Positions 37,027-46,230 of a stretch of 64,000 bases of DNA are shown here, piece after piece. The notes below the pieces were generated by a model that was not told the DNA's origin, made no database searches, and saw only the letters and a program-made list of their open reading frames with translations. The stretch is from IMG/VR virus record IMGVR_UViG_3300009160_000035, positions 16,100 to 80,099 of that record; one strand, 5' to 3'. The translations under genes were made by a program, and so were the position numbers. Numbering within the stretch: the first letter of the stretch is position 1; each line of letters starts with the position of its first letter. The stretch is from a virus.

Positions 37027-37136
37027 TGCCTAGGGAGAACGTCATGGATAAGCAAATGAATGTATCTATTTGTACTATTACAAAGGTTGTTCCAATGAAT
37101 GATATGAAGATTGATAGGCCTACCAAGGAGATTAAA

Positions 37137-39482
37137 ATGGAAAAGGTTTTCGTTGGCGATATTCACGCACGTCCCTCTCTCGTCACTTCTGCCATTGAGA
37201 TGGCAAACGGCAGAGACATTATCTTCCTCGGAGATATCTTCGATGGGGAAGGTGGCGCACAGGGTGCCAAGGATTGCCTTGACATCATTCGTGCCTCTGG
37301 CTCGGAGCTCATCTTGGGCAACCATGAGCTGTATCCTCTCTTCTTTGGCAATAGCCAGGAAGAATTGACAAAGGCTTGGAGCCTGCACTATAACCTGGCA
37401 GACGAAGACTATGTACGCATCTGGAATGAGTGGTGCAAGCTTCGTGCTCTACTTACGGAGGACGATATGGTCTGGTTGCGCTCTCGGCCTCTATGGGTCA
37501 AGGACACAACCTGGACGGCTGTCCATGCCAAACTTCCAGCTGGTAAATTGCCTCCTAGGTTTGTCAAAGGTAAGCCGACTGCAGCCCAGATCGAGCTTGT
37601 TGATAACACTGACCCTGATAACTTCTGGGCCAAAGATTACAAGGGTAAGCACGGGCTTGCTATTGTTGGTCATACTCGTCGTTCAAAGATTCCTCAGGGG
37701 CAATGCTCTTGGGATCATGTGCGCCTTATTGACTGGGATGCCAAAAAAGGTGGTCCTGGTTGTGTCTATGTGCTAGAGGAGGACAAGATGAGTGAGATTG
37801 TGAACCAACCTGAACCAACACCCCCACCGCCACTGGAGACTACAATGGCAATGAAGATCGCGCTCGACGCACTCATCCGCATGCTTACCCACGATGTCAA
37901 GATTGCCGCAATGTGTGGCATCAGCGACACCGGAAACCCGCACTACACGGAGCGCCCCATGAAGAACAAGAAGTCCCGTCCACCCAAGGATATCGTCATG
38001 CGTAACAAGTCCAAATCCCCCCGTCCTCCAAAGGATCTCGTCATGCGTCAGTCTCGTATGTCCCGCCGGTCTCGCCGTCGCCTCCTTCACCTCTGGCGCA
38101 AGCGTGCCGGCATCCGCTTCCACGGCGTGTCGGTCCCCCGCCCCGAGGTCCAATACATCTACACCGAGAGCTACAAGGTTGGGGGTGGCCGCAAGAGCGG
38201 TCACGTCGGCGGCTGGTCGATTGGCCTCATTGGTCAGCGCCAGAAAGAGAAAGCAACGGGGCCGGCGAACAATCGACCTGGCACTGCCCTTCGGAAGCTG
38301 CTCGCCAAGAAGGCAAACCGCGCCAACCGCTACACTCGCCCCGAGACTGCGGTGAAGATCGAGGTTGCTCAGCGCAAGGCTAAGGCCAAGCGCAACGAGC
38401 TTCCCATCCTTCGTGCACAGGCCAAGCCGTTCGTGGCAAAGCCTGTGGTCAAGAGCGCCGCAAAGGTCAAGGTCGTCCGTAACAACGACTACTTGGATGC
38501 CACCCGCCTCGTCAAGGCAGCATTCGGGCCTCGTTCGGCGAACACGGGGGTCAAGACCCTCGACAAGACCGTTCGCACCGCTCGTCGTGCTGCTGCCGCA
38601 CGGCTCAGCTCCTTCTGCCGTTTTTGGAACGTCAATGAGGTCGGGGTGCGCTGGGCTGATCAGAACCCTGCCCAGATCGCCAACCAGAGTGCCACTGCCA
38701 AGGCTGCGCGTCTTGCTGTCGAAGCCGAGGTAAAGGCTGCACAGGCTGCAGTCCTCGCCAAGGTGGACGCCGAGAAGAAGGCCGTCAAGGCCAAGGTCAC
38801 GGCAATCCGCGCTGCAATCGCTGCACGCAAGGCACAGGAGCTCTCGGAGGCTCGCGCTGCCAAGAGCGCCAAGGCGGCAACTCGCAAGGCCAAGGCTGCG
38901 AAGGCAAAGGCAAAGGTCAAGGCCGTGATCAAGGCCAAGGCTGGCATCACGACGGTCACCACGGTTGCGCCGACTGCTAAGCCTGCTGCTGCCAAGGTTA
39001 TGGTCGTCATGACCAAGCCTGAGGCCGCTCCCAAGGCTGAGGTCAAGCCTGCCGTCAACGCACCCGCCAACGCACCCGCCAAGCCCCGTCTGGGCACCGG
39101 CTGTTCGTTCGTCTCGCTTCCTCACAACCTCCGGAAGGAGATCGCTGTGGTGAAGTTCGGTCGACCTGCTGCGCCTGCACGTGAGCATGCCCAGGTGACC
39201 ATGTCTGACCTCAAGGCTGTGGCCAAGTTCCGCAAGCCTGTGGTTGCAACTGTGCCTATGGCCGACGCAGAGCCGCGTCCTTCCTTGCTTCTGCGACTGT
39301 TCGAGTTGCTTCCTGCGGTCAATCCTGCGCCTACAGCGCTCACGATTGAACAGGCTGCTGACTTGTTCATTGACGTAGTGATCGGTAAGAAGACCGAACT
39401 GCGCAATGACATCCAAGTTAGCCGGAAGATTAATCATGGAATTGTTAACTGTGCCAAAGTGGCAAAGGGGGTAAATCAATGA
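37137..39482 (+). CDS. Metallophosphoesterase fused to histone-H1-like Lys/Ala tail
   Basis: I choose ATG 37137 after ACCAAGGAGATTAAA. The frame is open upstream to 37026 with weaker starts at 37044 and 37095. Of 781 residues, the first ~215 are a calcineurin-like phosphoesterase: VGDIH (D8, H10), FLGDIFDG (D33, D36), LILGNHE (61-64) and IVGHTRR. From ~217 on the sequence is basic and repetitive. It starts with PPKDIVMR and PPKDLVMR repeats, then runs of KAKAAKAKAK, EVKAAQAAV and PAKP, as in bacterial H1-like DNA-binding proteins. ATG 37788 follows AGAGGAGGACAAG, a strong internal start that would make the 564-residue basic part alone. The basic part is markedly GC-rich compared with its neighbours. 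Confidence 0.75.
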   Translation: MEKVFVGDIHARPSLVTSAIEMANGRDIIFLGDIFDGEGGAQGAKDCLDIIRASGSELILGNHELYPLFFGNSQEELTKAWSLHYNLADEDYVRIWNEWCKLRALLTEDDMVWLRSRPLWVKDTTWTAVHAKLPAGKLPPRFVKGKPTAAQIELVDNTDPDNFWAKDYKGKHGLAIVGHTRRSKIPQGQCSWDHVRLIDWDAKKGGPGCVYVLEEDKMSEIVNQPEPTPPPPLETTMAMKIALDALIRMLTHDVKIAAMCGISDTGNPHYTERPMKNKKSRPPKDIVMRNKSKSPRPPKDLVMRQSRMSRRSRRRLLHLWRKRAGIRFHGVSVPRPEVQYIYTESYKVGGGRKSGHVGGWSIGLIGQRQKEKATGPANNRPGTALRKLLAKKANRANRYTRPETAVKIEVAQRKAKAKRNELPILRAQAKPFVAKPVVKSAAKVKVVRNNDYLDATRLVKAAFGPRSANTGVKTLDKTVRTARRAAAARLSSFCRFWNVNEVGVRWADQNPAQIANQSATAKAARLAVEAEVKAAQAAVLAKVDAEKKAVKAKVTAIRAAIAARKAQELSEARAAKSAKAATRKAKAAKAKAKVKAVIKAKAGITTVTTVAPTAKPAAAKVMVVMTKPEAAPKAEVKPAVNAPANAPAKPRLGTGCSFVSLPHNLRKEIAVVKFGRPAAPAREHAQVTMSDLKAVAKFRKPVVATVPMADAEPRPSLLLRLFELLPAVNPAPTALTIEQAADLFIDVVIGKKTELRNDIQVSRKINHGIVNCAKVAKGVNQ

Positions 39483-41455
39483 GTAAGATGACCAAAAACA
39501 TGACCACCGAACAGAAGGAGGCCCTTATGAAGGCCAAGCAAATGCGTCTCGAACAGCGGCAATATATTGCCAATGAGATCCAGCCTGAAATGCCTGGGTT
39601 CTCGCTGTCAAACCTGATGAGTGTGCGTAAGCGCATCATTGCTCTAAAGGAGCAGGGAGTTGACATGTACCGCATTCGGTGCTTTGGCTCTGAGCGTCAG
39701 GTTAAGTGGTCGCCGCCGACGGGCCGGACCAAGGTGATCAAGGTAAAGGTCATGAATGTTGCGGCATTCAACAAGTTTGCCAGTATCCTCCTTGCCAATA
39801 AGGAAATGATGGCCTGGTTCAAGGAGGTTACTCATGAGCCTACCTGGGAGACCTTCTTCCAGGACATTGCCAAGCTGGCCAAGAAGAAGAATTGTATTGA
39901 AACATGGTCAGCTGCCGAATGGCACGTTGTTCGCAATCGGTACACTAGCACAGTTGAGCTTGTGAATAGCTTGTCTGTCAAGTTCCTGGGCGCGGTCATC
40001 GGCGAGGCATCCCTCAAGACCTGTGAAGTAACGGCTCTCTTCAACAAGGAGACGTATTACTTCCGCTGGGTTGATCCCCAGCAGGCGTGGGATGAATGCA
40101 AGAGCATCAATTCACGCTACAAGGGGCACTTCTGCGTTGGTGGTGGCACCTATCAACAGCAGATGAAGTCTGGACAATACCACGGCTATATTGTTGATAA
40201 AACAGTAGATGCCAAGACGGGCACCGATGGCAACGGGAATAAGTTCTCGTTTGGCTTTGTCCTGACTGCTGGCGGTGGTGTCTCTGACTGGGGCTTTGGC
40301 AATGAAAACCGCTGGGATGGCCAAGAAGAGCAACTTGCCAAGCAGGTGTTTGGAGAGGCCAAACTCAACCCCAATGGCCCTGAAGAGAAGTGGATCAGAA
40401 TGATCCTTACGTCCTGGTACAAGATGCGGAAGATGACCTATAACGAATGGGTATCGGAAATCGAACGCATTACAGAGTTTGCAAAAACCACTGACGTGTA
40501 CGAAAGTGGCGAGATTGCTCACTTTGGCAAAAGAGAGGAAGTTCTTACTTGGTCAAAAACTGGTAAGACTTGCATTCAAAACCTTGCCTGTGGAAGAGCA
40601 GTTCGGAATACATACCTGTGCGACAAGGGTGTATTTAGAGTCGAACTCGTTAATCGTGTTGTGGTAACCGCAACTGGCTTTGTAGAACAGGCTGTACCTC
40701 AGAACAAAAGGTACCAAAGGTTCTATCTGACCAATGTGGACAGCACGAGCCAAGCATATTATCATATGCTACGGTATCTGCAGCTTTTCAAAGCTAGTGA
40801 ATGTAATGGTATGTATGCTTATGACTTGCATAATCTTGCGAATGAGCAGAGTGGTACCCTTTGGACTGACTGCAACCGTCCGGACTTGGATTGGGGGTAC
40901 TTCGAAGACGAGTATCGTCAAAAGTGGGAAACAACAGAATATGGGATGCTTCCGCACCTTGCTGGTCTGTCTTTCCCGGAATTCAAGGCTCGGTACCATG
41001 CAGAGCTTCAAGAAAGCAAAGCCTCGCGTGCTGTCTACTCGCTGAAGACAAAACTACCAATGGCAAACTCTGAGTTGCGAGCTCAGGTTCACATGTTCGA
41101 TAAAATCGACATGAATCTTCGTTTGTCCATGGTGCAGACGGATGTATCGGACAACAAGAAGGGTTCGTCTAGGAAGCAATTAGCCGGACTAGATCTGGCG
41201 ATAAAGCTCTTTTTCGACTTCGGTTACGACTGGATGAAGACCAAGTGCGGCTTTATGTTGGTTCATCCTGAGATTGCAAAAGCTAATCCTCATCGGATGA
41301 TGACTGCCGAAGAACGTGCAATGCTTAACTACACAGACTGCAACTCAAAGCATACATCAACTCGTGAGGGTTGGGACTCTGGCTTCAAGATGGAGACAGT
41401 ATCAGTAGTTGCTCCGACTCTTCCTGTTGTTACAATGGATATGGGCGAATGGTAG
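39479..41455 (+). CDS. Unknown protein sharing a domain with the first gene of the operon
   Basis: 658 residues. The start overlaps the preceding stop (ATGA). The N-terminus is charged and helical. Residues ~200-300 contain AWDECKSINSRYKGHFCVGG and, later, FSFGFVLTAGGGVSDWGFGN followed by ENRW. These correspond block for block to INSKYTGKFCTGHG and FGVILTNSAGVVDFGMGDNN in the protein at 31553-33613. The conserved Cys, His/Gly turn and Trp/Asp positions suggest a small enzymatic or binding domain. I cannot name it. The C-terminal half is mixed and aromatic-rich. No membrane segments, so it should be cytoplasmic. Confidence 0.6.
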   Translation: MSKMTKNMTTEQKEALMKAKQMRLEQRQYIANEIQPEMPGFSLSNLMSVRKRIIALKEQGVDMYRIRCFGSERQVKWSPPTGRTKVIKVKVMNVAAFNKFASILLANKEMMAWFKEVTHEPTWETFFQDIAKLAKKKNCIETWSAAEWHVVRNRYTSTVELVNSLSVKFLGAVIGEASLKTCEVTALFNKETYYFRWVDPQQAWDECKSINSRYKGHFCVGGGTYQQQMKSGQYHGYIVDKTVDAKTGTDGNGNKFSFGFVLTAGGGVSDWGFGNENRWDGQEEQLAKQVFGEAKLNPNGPEEKWIRMILTSWYKMRKMTYNEWVSEIERITEFAKTTDVYESGEIAHFGKREEVLTWSKTGKTCIQNLACGRAVRNTYLCDKGVFRVELVNRVVVTATGFVEQAVPQNKRYQRFYLTNVDSTSQAYYHMLRYLQLFKASECNGMYAYDLHNLANEQSGTLWTDCNRPDLDWGYFEDEYRQKWETTEYGMLPHLAGLSFPEFKARYHAELQESKASRAVYSLKTKLPMANSELRAQVHMFDKIDMNLRLSMVQTDVSDNKKGSSRKQLAGLDLAIKLFFDFGYDWMKTKCGFMLVHPEIAKANPHRMMTAEERAMLNYTDCNSKHTSTREGWDSGFKMETVSVVAPTLPVVTMDMGEW

Positions 41456-41460
41456 AAAAC

Positions 41461-44400
41461 ATGAAACAGAACGTAACCATTTTGGTTACTGACAAGGAGG
41501 GTACTATGTACCGTAGCTATCGAGAGCATCTCGAGTATTCCGGGGTTAAGAGCCCCTATTCCGATCTTCCGGGCTTTGAAAGCCTCCTCGACCACCCTGT
41601 GGTTGAGAAAGGGCAGAAATGCCCGGACGGTCACGTTGCCCTCTTTGCTGTTAGCAGCATGGAGACGCTGATGGTGCCTAAGGCGCTGAAGGCAAAGCTT
41701 GTGGGTTCTGTTGGGTATACCAGCAAGACCGCTCAGAAGGGCCGCAAGTATGCGCGTTCCATGATGACGGCCACCTACAGCGCCATCGTATCTGCAACTG
41801 GCAAGGTTGTAGACATGGCTGACTTGGATCCTGCCTACAAGGCAATCCAGGACGGTGTCCACTACATGGGCACTGCAGAGCTCACCCCTGGCCCCATGAC
41901 GCAGGGCATGCAGGTTCGCCGTGTGGTTAAGCTCGAAGCGTACTATAAGGGCGCAATGGGTGCGGTCAAGCTTTGGCTTCCGCCCCATGTCTTCCTGCTG
42001 AGCTCCGAAGGCAAGCAGGATCTCAAGCCTGATCTCTCTCCCGATGTTGCGCTTATGGTGCAGCCGACCGTTGGTGAGATGAAGTCTGAGCCTGGTGTCC
42101 TTCTCGGCGTCCAGAACTTGAGCGCCCTGTTTGGTCAGGTGCTCAACGACCCGAAGTTCCATGCGATCCTCAACGAGATGATTGACTGGAACATCTCGCA
42201 CTGGGATGACTACGTCAAGAATGCCCTTAAGGGTCTCGATGGCGACGTCCTTGAGGCAACGGAAACGTCCTCAACATTCAAGGCAAAGATCACCAAGATG
42301 CTTCTTAGCCTTGGTGTTCACCCTGGCGCAATTCCTGCTACTGTGACTACTCTAGTCAACAGTGTCAGCGAAGACGTTACGCAGAGCAAGCTTCGCATCA
42401 ACGCGGTTACAAAGGACGGCCCTTGTGGCTTTACCTCGTATCCCCGCGCTCTTGTCTGGCGTATGTTCCGTGACCTGTGGCTCCATGAGGAGAAGCAGGG
42501 TGCCTTTGCAAACGAAACCGCTGGCCTGAAGAAGCGTCGTCTTCTCATCATGGCTGAGCTTGACCGCAAGGCAAAGATCGAGGAAGCGTTCAACGCCAAG
42601 TCGGAACAGATCCTTGCCAAGACGGGATTTGCGGCAATTGCTATCACGGCAGAAGCTGCGAAGAACCTCAACGTTCCTGCTCTTAACATCCATGATGTGA
42701 AGGGTGAGAACGAGAAGGAGCTTGCCGTCAACCATCGGGATAGCCTTGGCGCTGCGGCTCGTTGGCCTACTTCGGCTAAGGTCGATGTGCGGGTTATCTA
42801 TGTTGTCCTTAAGGACGACATGTTCCTGCACGCTACTGCATACTTCGGCAGCACGGAGATCATGCAGAAGGCTGTCCTTGTTAGCATGGACGGCGGTGAC
42901 GCTGACGACAAGGCGTTCTTCCTGTGCGGTAAGCTTGGCTTGCTTGCGCTGCGTTCTATGAACCTGCGTAACTACAAGCTGAGCCAGTTCACCGTTCAGC
43001 AGGTCCAGGATACTTACGAGAAGGCACACACCTTCCTTGCTAAGCTTCCTGAAAAGCTTGATCTTGTGAACACCATTCCGAATGGTCACAAGCTGCTGTC
43101 GTCGTACTTTGATGTCAAGACGGTCGAGACTGTCTCGCCTTCTGGCTTGATCAAGTACAACATTACGGCCCTTGCTGAGAAGGCTCAGCCTGCAGATCCT
43201 TCGGTTGCCGACAAGACTGCTGAAGAGAAGTGGGACATGATTCACCTTCCTGGTGATAACGAGTTCATGCCCATCGTTGGCGCAATGGCAAATGCTCAGA
43301 TGTTCGGCAGCTATCTGCTTGCTGACCTGATCATTCTGCCGTCGGTAGTCAAGACTCCATCCGCCCTTCTTGCAGCTTGCATGATGGAAGGTGAGATCTC
43401 GCTGGTGGTCGATGCTGCTCAGAGCGGCACTGACTTCCCCGGCGCTTGGCGTGCATGGCACAACATCGACGCTATCATGACGATGATTGCTGTCAGCTGG
43501 GTACTCAACGACCGCAATGCGATGCGTGAGAATCCCGATGCTAAGCCTAGCAAGATGACGGCCCTTAAGCCTGTGCGCAAGCGGCTTGGTGTCAGCCTTC
43601 TTTCGCTTGTAACTGCACCTGTTGCTGTGCGTTACACGGGAGAAATCTCCGAGATCACGGGCGAGAACATCATTGCTCCTGCCTTGTTCAAGGACGAAGA
43701 GGGCAAGATCCCGATGACCGCTAAGATCTGCCAGAGCCTTCGTCAGACGGTTGTCACGGCAGATGGTCGGTCTGTCAAGGTTGAGCATCCCATCATCCGC
43801 AGCTTCACACGCTACTGGAAGACGATGACCTCGAACCTCAAGTCGTTCATCGATGAGGGTCACAGCACTCAGACTGCTACTCTCCTGACCTCCAATCTTC
43901 AGGCGTTCCTTGAAGAGCACTCGCATGAGCTTGATGAGCTGATCAGCAAGCACTACCGGGATGAGCAGGAGCAATACGAGGGTGAGTTCAATCTCACGAC
44001 CTTCGGCTCCTTCATGTTCCGTAAGTATCATGCGGTCAATCGCTACAGCCAGGACAATGGTCACATGATGACTGTGCCTGAGGCAATGAAGCATCGTTAC
44101 GAGGAAATCGACAAGGTTCGCTACATGATGAACGCTGAAGAGCTCAAGACCCTTCGTCGGGTTTACGCTCAGAAGCCCATCCATGCAGCCTTCGCAGCAC
44201 GTCACGAGGATCTCTGGCCTCTCTTCGAAGAGGTCTACGAGGATAAGGCTGAGTACAAGTACGAAATGTTCGTGCTTTCTGAGCTGATGTCCGCTCTCGG
44301 TACGTCTGCGGAAAAGCCTATTACTCTGTCCATGGGCAAGGGTAAGGTCGAGTTCCTTGATGACGAAGAAGGCAACAAGACAAAGATCATCGACTCTGAC

Positions 44401-45864
44401 GCCATCGACGCGCAGGGTGAGCTTACCTCCAGCGGTGGTTACAGCCGCAAGATGTACTTTGCCTCGACCGGTAACTACAAGGGCTACGCAGAAGTTCTCT
44501 GCAAGTTCCTTGAGGATGCTGCCGTGAAGAAGACTCAGGATAAGCTTCTTGCTGCCGACGTTCGCGCCGCCTTCCTCATTCGTGAGAGCAAGGATGGCAA
44601 GACTGTTGATCCTCAGTCGCTTGTTGGCCTCAACATCCAGCAGCTCCTCAGCGACAACCGCATTCAGCTTGCATACGGTGGACAGCGCGGTAACCCTGAC
44701 CAGGACCATCGCGCCGCCGCAGTTGCTTACTTGGTCTTCCGCAAGACCAGCGAGACGCGCAAGGCATTCGAGAACAACGGTGCCTTCAAGGGCAAGACTC
44801 AGTGGCAGATTGCCGGCATGATGGGCTACCACGGTACTCTCAACAACTTCTTCAGCGGTGCTACCGTTGAGGCAAGCGAAGTGGAGAAGCGTGACGGTCA
44901 TGGTGCCAACGGCAAGACCTACACTCGTAACTTCGTCTGGCTGACCTTCAAGGGTCAAGAGCCGGTCAAGCCCGAGCCTCCTCCCGAGAAGGAGTTCTTC
45001 GATATCTCTGTCTCTGAGAATATCGACTACGACAAGATGCTGGAGAGCGCAGGCATGGCAGACTTCAACTTTGAAGATGCCTTTGGTTCTGAGAATCCAG
45101 TCAGCGCTGAAGAGCTGGAGCAGTATGCTAGCGAGTACGACAGTGACGAGGAAGAGTCTGAGACTCAAATCTTCAGTGAAGTACTTGAAGGCACGTACAC
45201 TGCGGCACAGCCTGTACAACTTGTAATGGTCAACGGCAAGTGGCAGCCTAAGAACATGGCAGATGTCAATTGGGTCCCGGTTGACGCTCCTGCTGTTGAA
45301 GCCAAGCCTGCTCCTGCTGTGCCTGTTGTTGCCGTGGAAGCAAAGCCCTACAGGATTGCATTCACTGGTCATCGCCCCGAAAAGATTGGCGGCTATGACG
45401 AGAATCATCCTCTGCGTGTTGCTGTAAAGAATGCAATCGCAGATGCATTAAAGCGTGCCATTGCCAAGTACAGTGCAACTCGTGAGATCATCGTCGTTAC
45501 TGGTGGTGCTCTTGGCGTTGACACTGATGCCGCACGTGAGGCTCACAAGCTTGGCCTCAAGTTCATCGTGGCTCGTCCTTGCAGCGACCATGGTGATTAC
45601 TTCAAGGGTGACGAAGCTAAGATGCGTTACAAGAAGATGCTTGCTCTTGCTCATCAAGTTGTGCTTGTCAATAAGAAAGGCTACGACCTTGCAGGCAAAG
45701 AGAAGTGTCTCCACGCACGGAACTACTGGATGGTTGATAACTGCGAGGCGGTTGTCGCAATCTGGGATGGTTCTCCGAGTGGCACATCCAACTGTGTCAA
45801 CTACGCCAAGAAGGTCAATCGTCCGATGATTATCATCAACCCGAACGACCTTGCAAAGAAGTAG
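41461..45864 (+). CDS. Giant protein with C-terminal SLOG (YpsA-like) domain
   Basis: 1467 residues from ATG 41461. The start module's second ATG at 41506 follows GACAAGGAGGGTACT and may be preferred. Residues 1-~1170 are mixed alpha/beta without recognised motifs or membrane segments. An acidic linker (YASEYDSDEEESETQIF) and a Pro/Ala/Val linker follow. Residues ~1297-1467 are a Rossmann-like SLOG domain of the YpsA/YspA kind: YRIAFTGHRPEKIGG, IIVVTGGALGVDTDAAREA, HARNYWMVD and VVAIWDGSPSGTSNCVNYA. SLOG domains bind nucleotide-derived ligands and occur in conflict systems and nucleotide hydrolases. The large N-terminal part may be the effector. Codon use is even and GC-richer than in either arm. 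Confidence 0.75.
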   Translation: MKQNVTILVTDKEGTMYRSYREHLEYSGVKSPYSDLPGFESLLDHPVVEKGQKCPDGHVALFAVSSMETLMVPKALKAKLVGSVGYTSKTAQKGRKYARSMMTATYSAIVSATGKVVDMADLDPAYKAIQDGVHYMGTAELTPGPMTQGMQVRRVVKLEAYYKGAMGAVKLWLPPHVFLLSSEGKQDLKPDLSPDVALMVQPTVGEMKSEPGVLLGVQNLSALFGQVLNDPKFHAILNEMIDWNISHWDDYVKNALKGLDGDVLEATETSSTFKAKITKMLLSLGVHPGAIPATVTTLVNSVSEDVTQSKLRINAVTKDGPCGFTSYPRALVWRMFRDLWLHEEKQGAFANETAGLKKRRLLIMAELDRKAKIEEAFNAKSEQILAKTGFAAIAITAEAAKNLNVPALNIHDVKGENEKELAVNHRDSLGAAARWPTSAKVDVRVIYVVLKDDMFLHATAYFGSTEIMQKAVLVSMDGGDADDKAFFLCGKLGLLALRSMNLRNYKLSQFTVQQVQDTYEKAHTFLAKLPEKLDLVNTIPNGHKLLSSYFDVKTVETVSPSGLIKYNITALAEKAQPADPSVADKTAEEKWDMIHLPGDNEFMPIVGAMANAQMFGSYLLADLIILPSVVKTPSALLAACMMEGEISLVVDAAQSGTDFPGAWRAWHNIDAIMTMIAVSWVLNDRNAMRENPDAKPSKMTALKPVRKRLGVSLLSLVTAPVAVRYTGEISEITGENIIAPALFKDEEGKIPMTAKICQSLRQTVVTADGRSVKVEHPIIRSFTRYWKTMTSNLKSFIDEGHSTQTATLLTSNLQAFLEEHSHELDELISKHYRDEQEQYEGEFNLTTFGSFMFRKYHAVNRYSQDNGHMMTVPEAMKHRYEEIDKVRYMMNAEELKTLRRVYAQKPIHAAFAARHEDLWPLFEEVYEDKAEYKYEMFVLSELMSALGTSAEKPITLSMGKGKVEFLDDEEGNKTKIIDSDAIDAQGELTSSGGYSRKMYFASTGNYKGYAEVLCKFLEDAAVKKTQDKLLAADVRAAFLIRESKDGKTVDPQSLVGLNIQQLLSDNRIQLAYGGQRGNPDQDHRAAAVAYLVFRKTSETRKAFENNGAFKGKTQWQIAGMMGYHGTLNNFFSGATVEASEVEKRDGHGANGKTYTRNFVWLTFKGQEPVKPEPPPEKEFFDISVSENIDYDKMLESAGMADFNFEDAFGSENPVSAEELEQYASEYDSDEEESETQIFSEVLEGTYTAAQPVQLVMVNGKWQPKNMADVNWVPVDAPAVEAKPAPAVPVVAVEAKPYRIAFTGHRPEKIGGYDENHPLRVAVKNAIADALKRAIAKYSATREIIVVTGGALGVDTDAAREAHKLGLKFIVARPCSDHGDYFKGDEAKMRYKKMLALAHQVVLVNKKGYDLAGKEKCLHARNYWMVDNCEAVVAIWDGSPSGTSNCVNYAKKVNRPMIIINPNDLAKK

Positions 45865-45899
45865 CAGAACATAACACTGCACGTAAGGAATAGGCAACA

Positions 45900-46193
45900 A
45901 TGAAAAAGTCATTTAATGGCCACATCATTGAAACAAACCGCAAACCAAAGCCAACCGGCACTATTAGGGCATGGGACGGGACGTTGGTTGGAGCAGGAGA
46001 AGTTGTGATCTGTGTTGATTTACGTATCAACAAAGGTTACTATGTACTTCGCCATGAAATTCAAATCTTCTTTGACATCAAAGATCCTCCTCCAAAATGG
46101 GTTACCCAAAAGGAGAATGAGCACAATGCAAAGATGGCTCGCGGTCTTCTGGAAATGCTAGAAGCAAACAGAAAGAAGAACGGCAATAACTAG
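45900..46193 (+). CDS. Small basic protein ending the central operon
   Basis: 97 residues after GTAAGGAATAGGCAACA. The N-terminal two thirds are strand-rich (GTLVGAGEVVICVDLRINKG, YYVLRHEIQIFFDIKD) and the C-terminal third is a charged helix (NAKMARGLLEMLEANRKKN). It is the last gene before a strong terminator, so it probably belongs to the central transcript. An OB- or SH3-like small barrel is possible. No family recognised. Confidence 0.6.
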   Translation: MKKSFNGHIIETNRKPKPTGTIRAWDGTLVGAGEVVICVDLRINKGYYVLRHEIQIFFDIKDPPPKWVTQKENEHNAKMARGLLEMLEANRKKNGNN

Positions 46194-46198
46194 AGAAT

Positions 46199-46230
46199 AG
46201 CCTGCCCATCATGGGTGGGCTATTTTTTTC
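46199..46230 (+). terminator. Intrinsic terminator of the central operon
   Basis: AGCCTGCCCA pairs with TGGGTGGGCT around a four-base loop and is followed by a run of seven T. It lies six bases after the last stop codon of the 31.5-46.2 kb operon. Confidence 0.9.

Noticed and set aside
37773-39479. Long minus-strand ORF opposite the H1-like tail
   Set aside because: It is the antisense shadow of GC-rich, Lys/Ala-biased codons. Composition is His/Leu/Arg-rich with no initiation site, and the plus strand has clear protein motifs.
42352-45408. 1018-codon minus-strand ORF opposite the SLOG-protein gene
   Set aside because: Antisense shadow of a codon-biased gene. The SLOG domain and ribosome binding site on the plus strand decide the strand.
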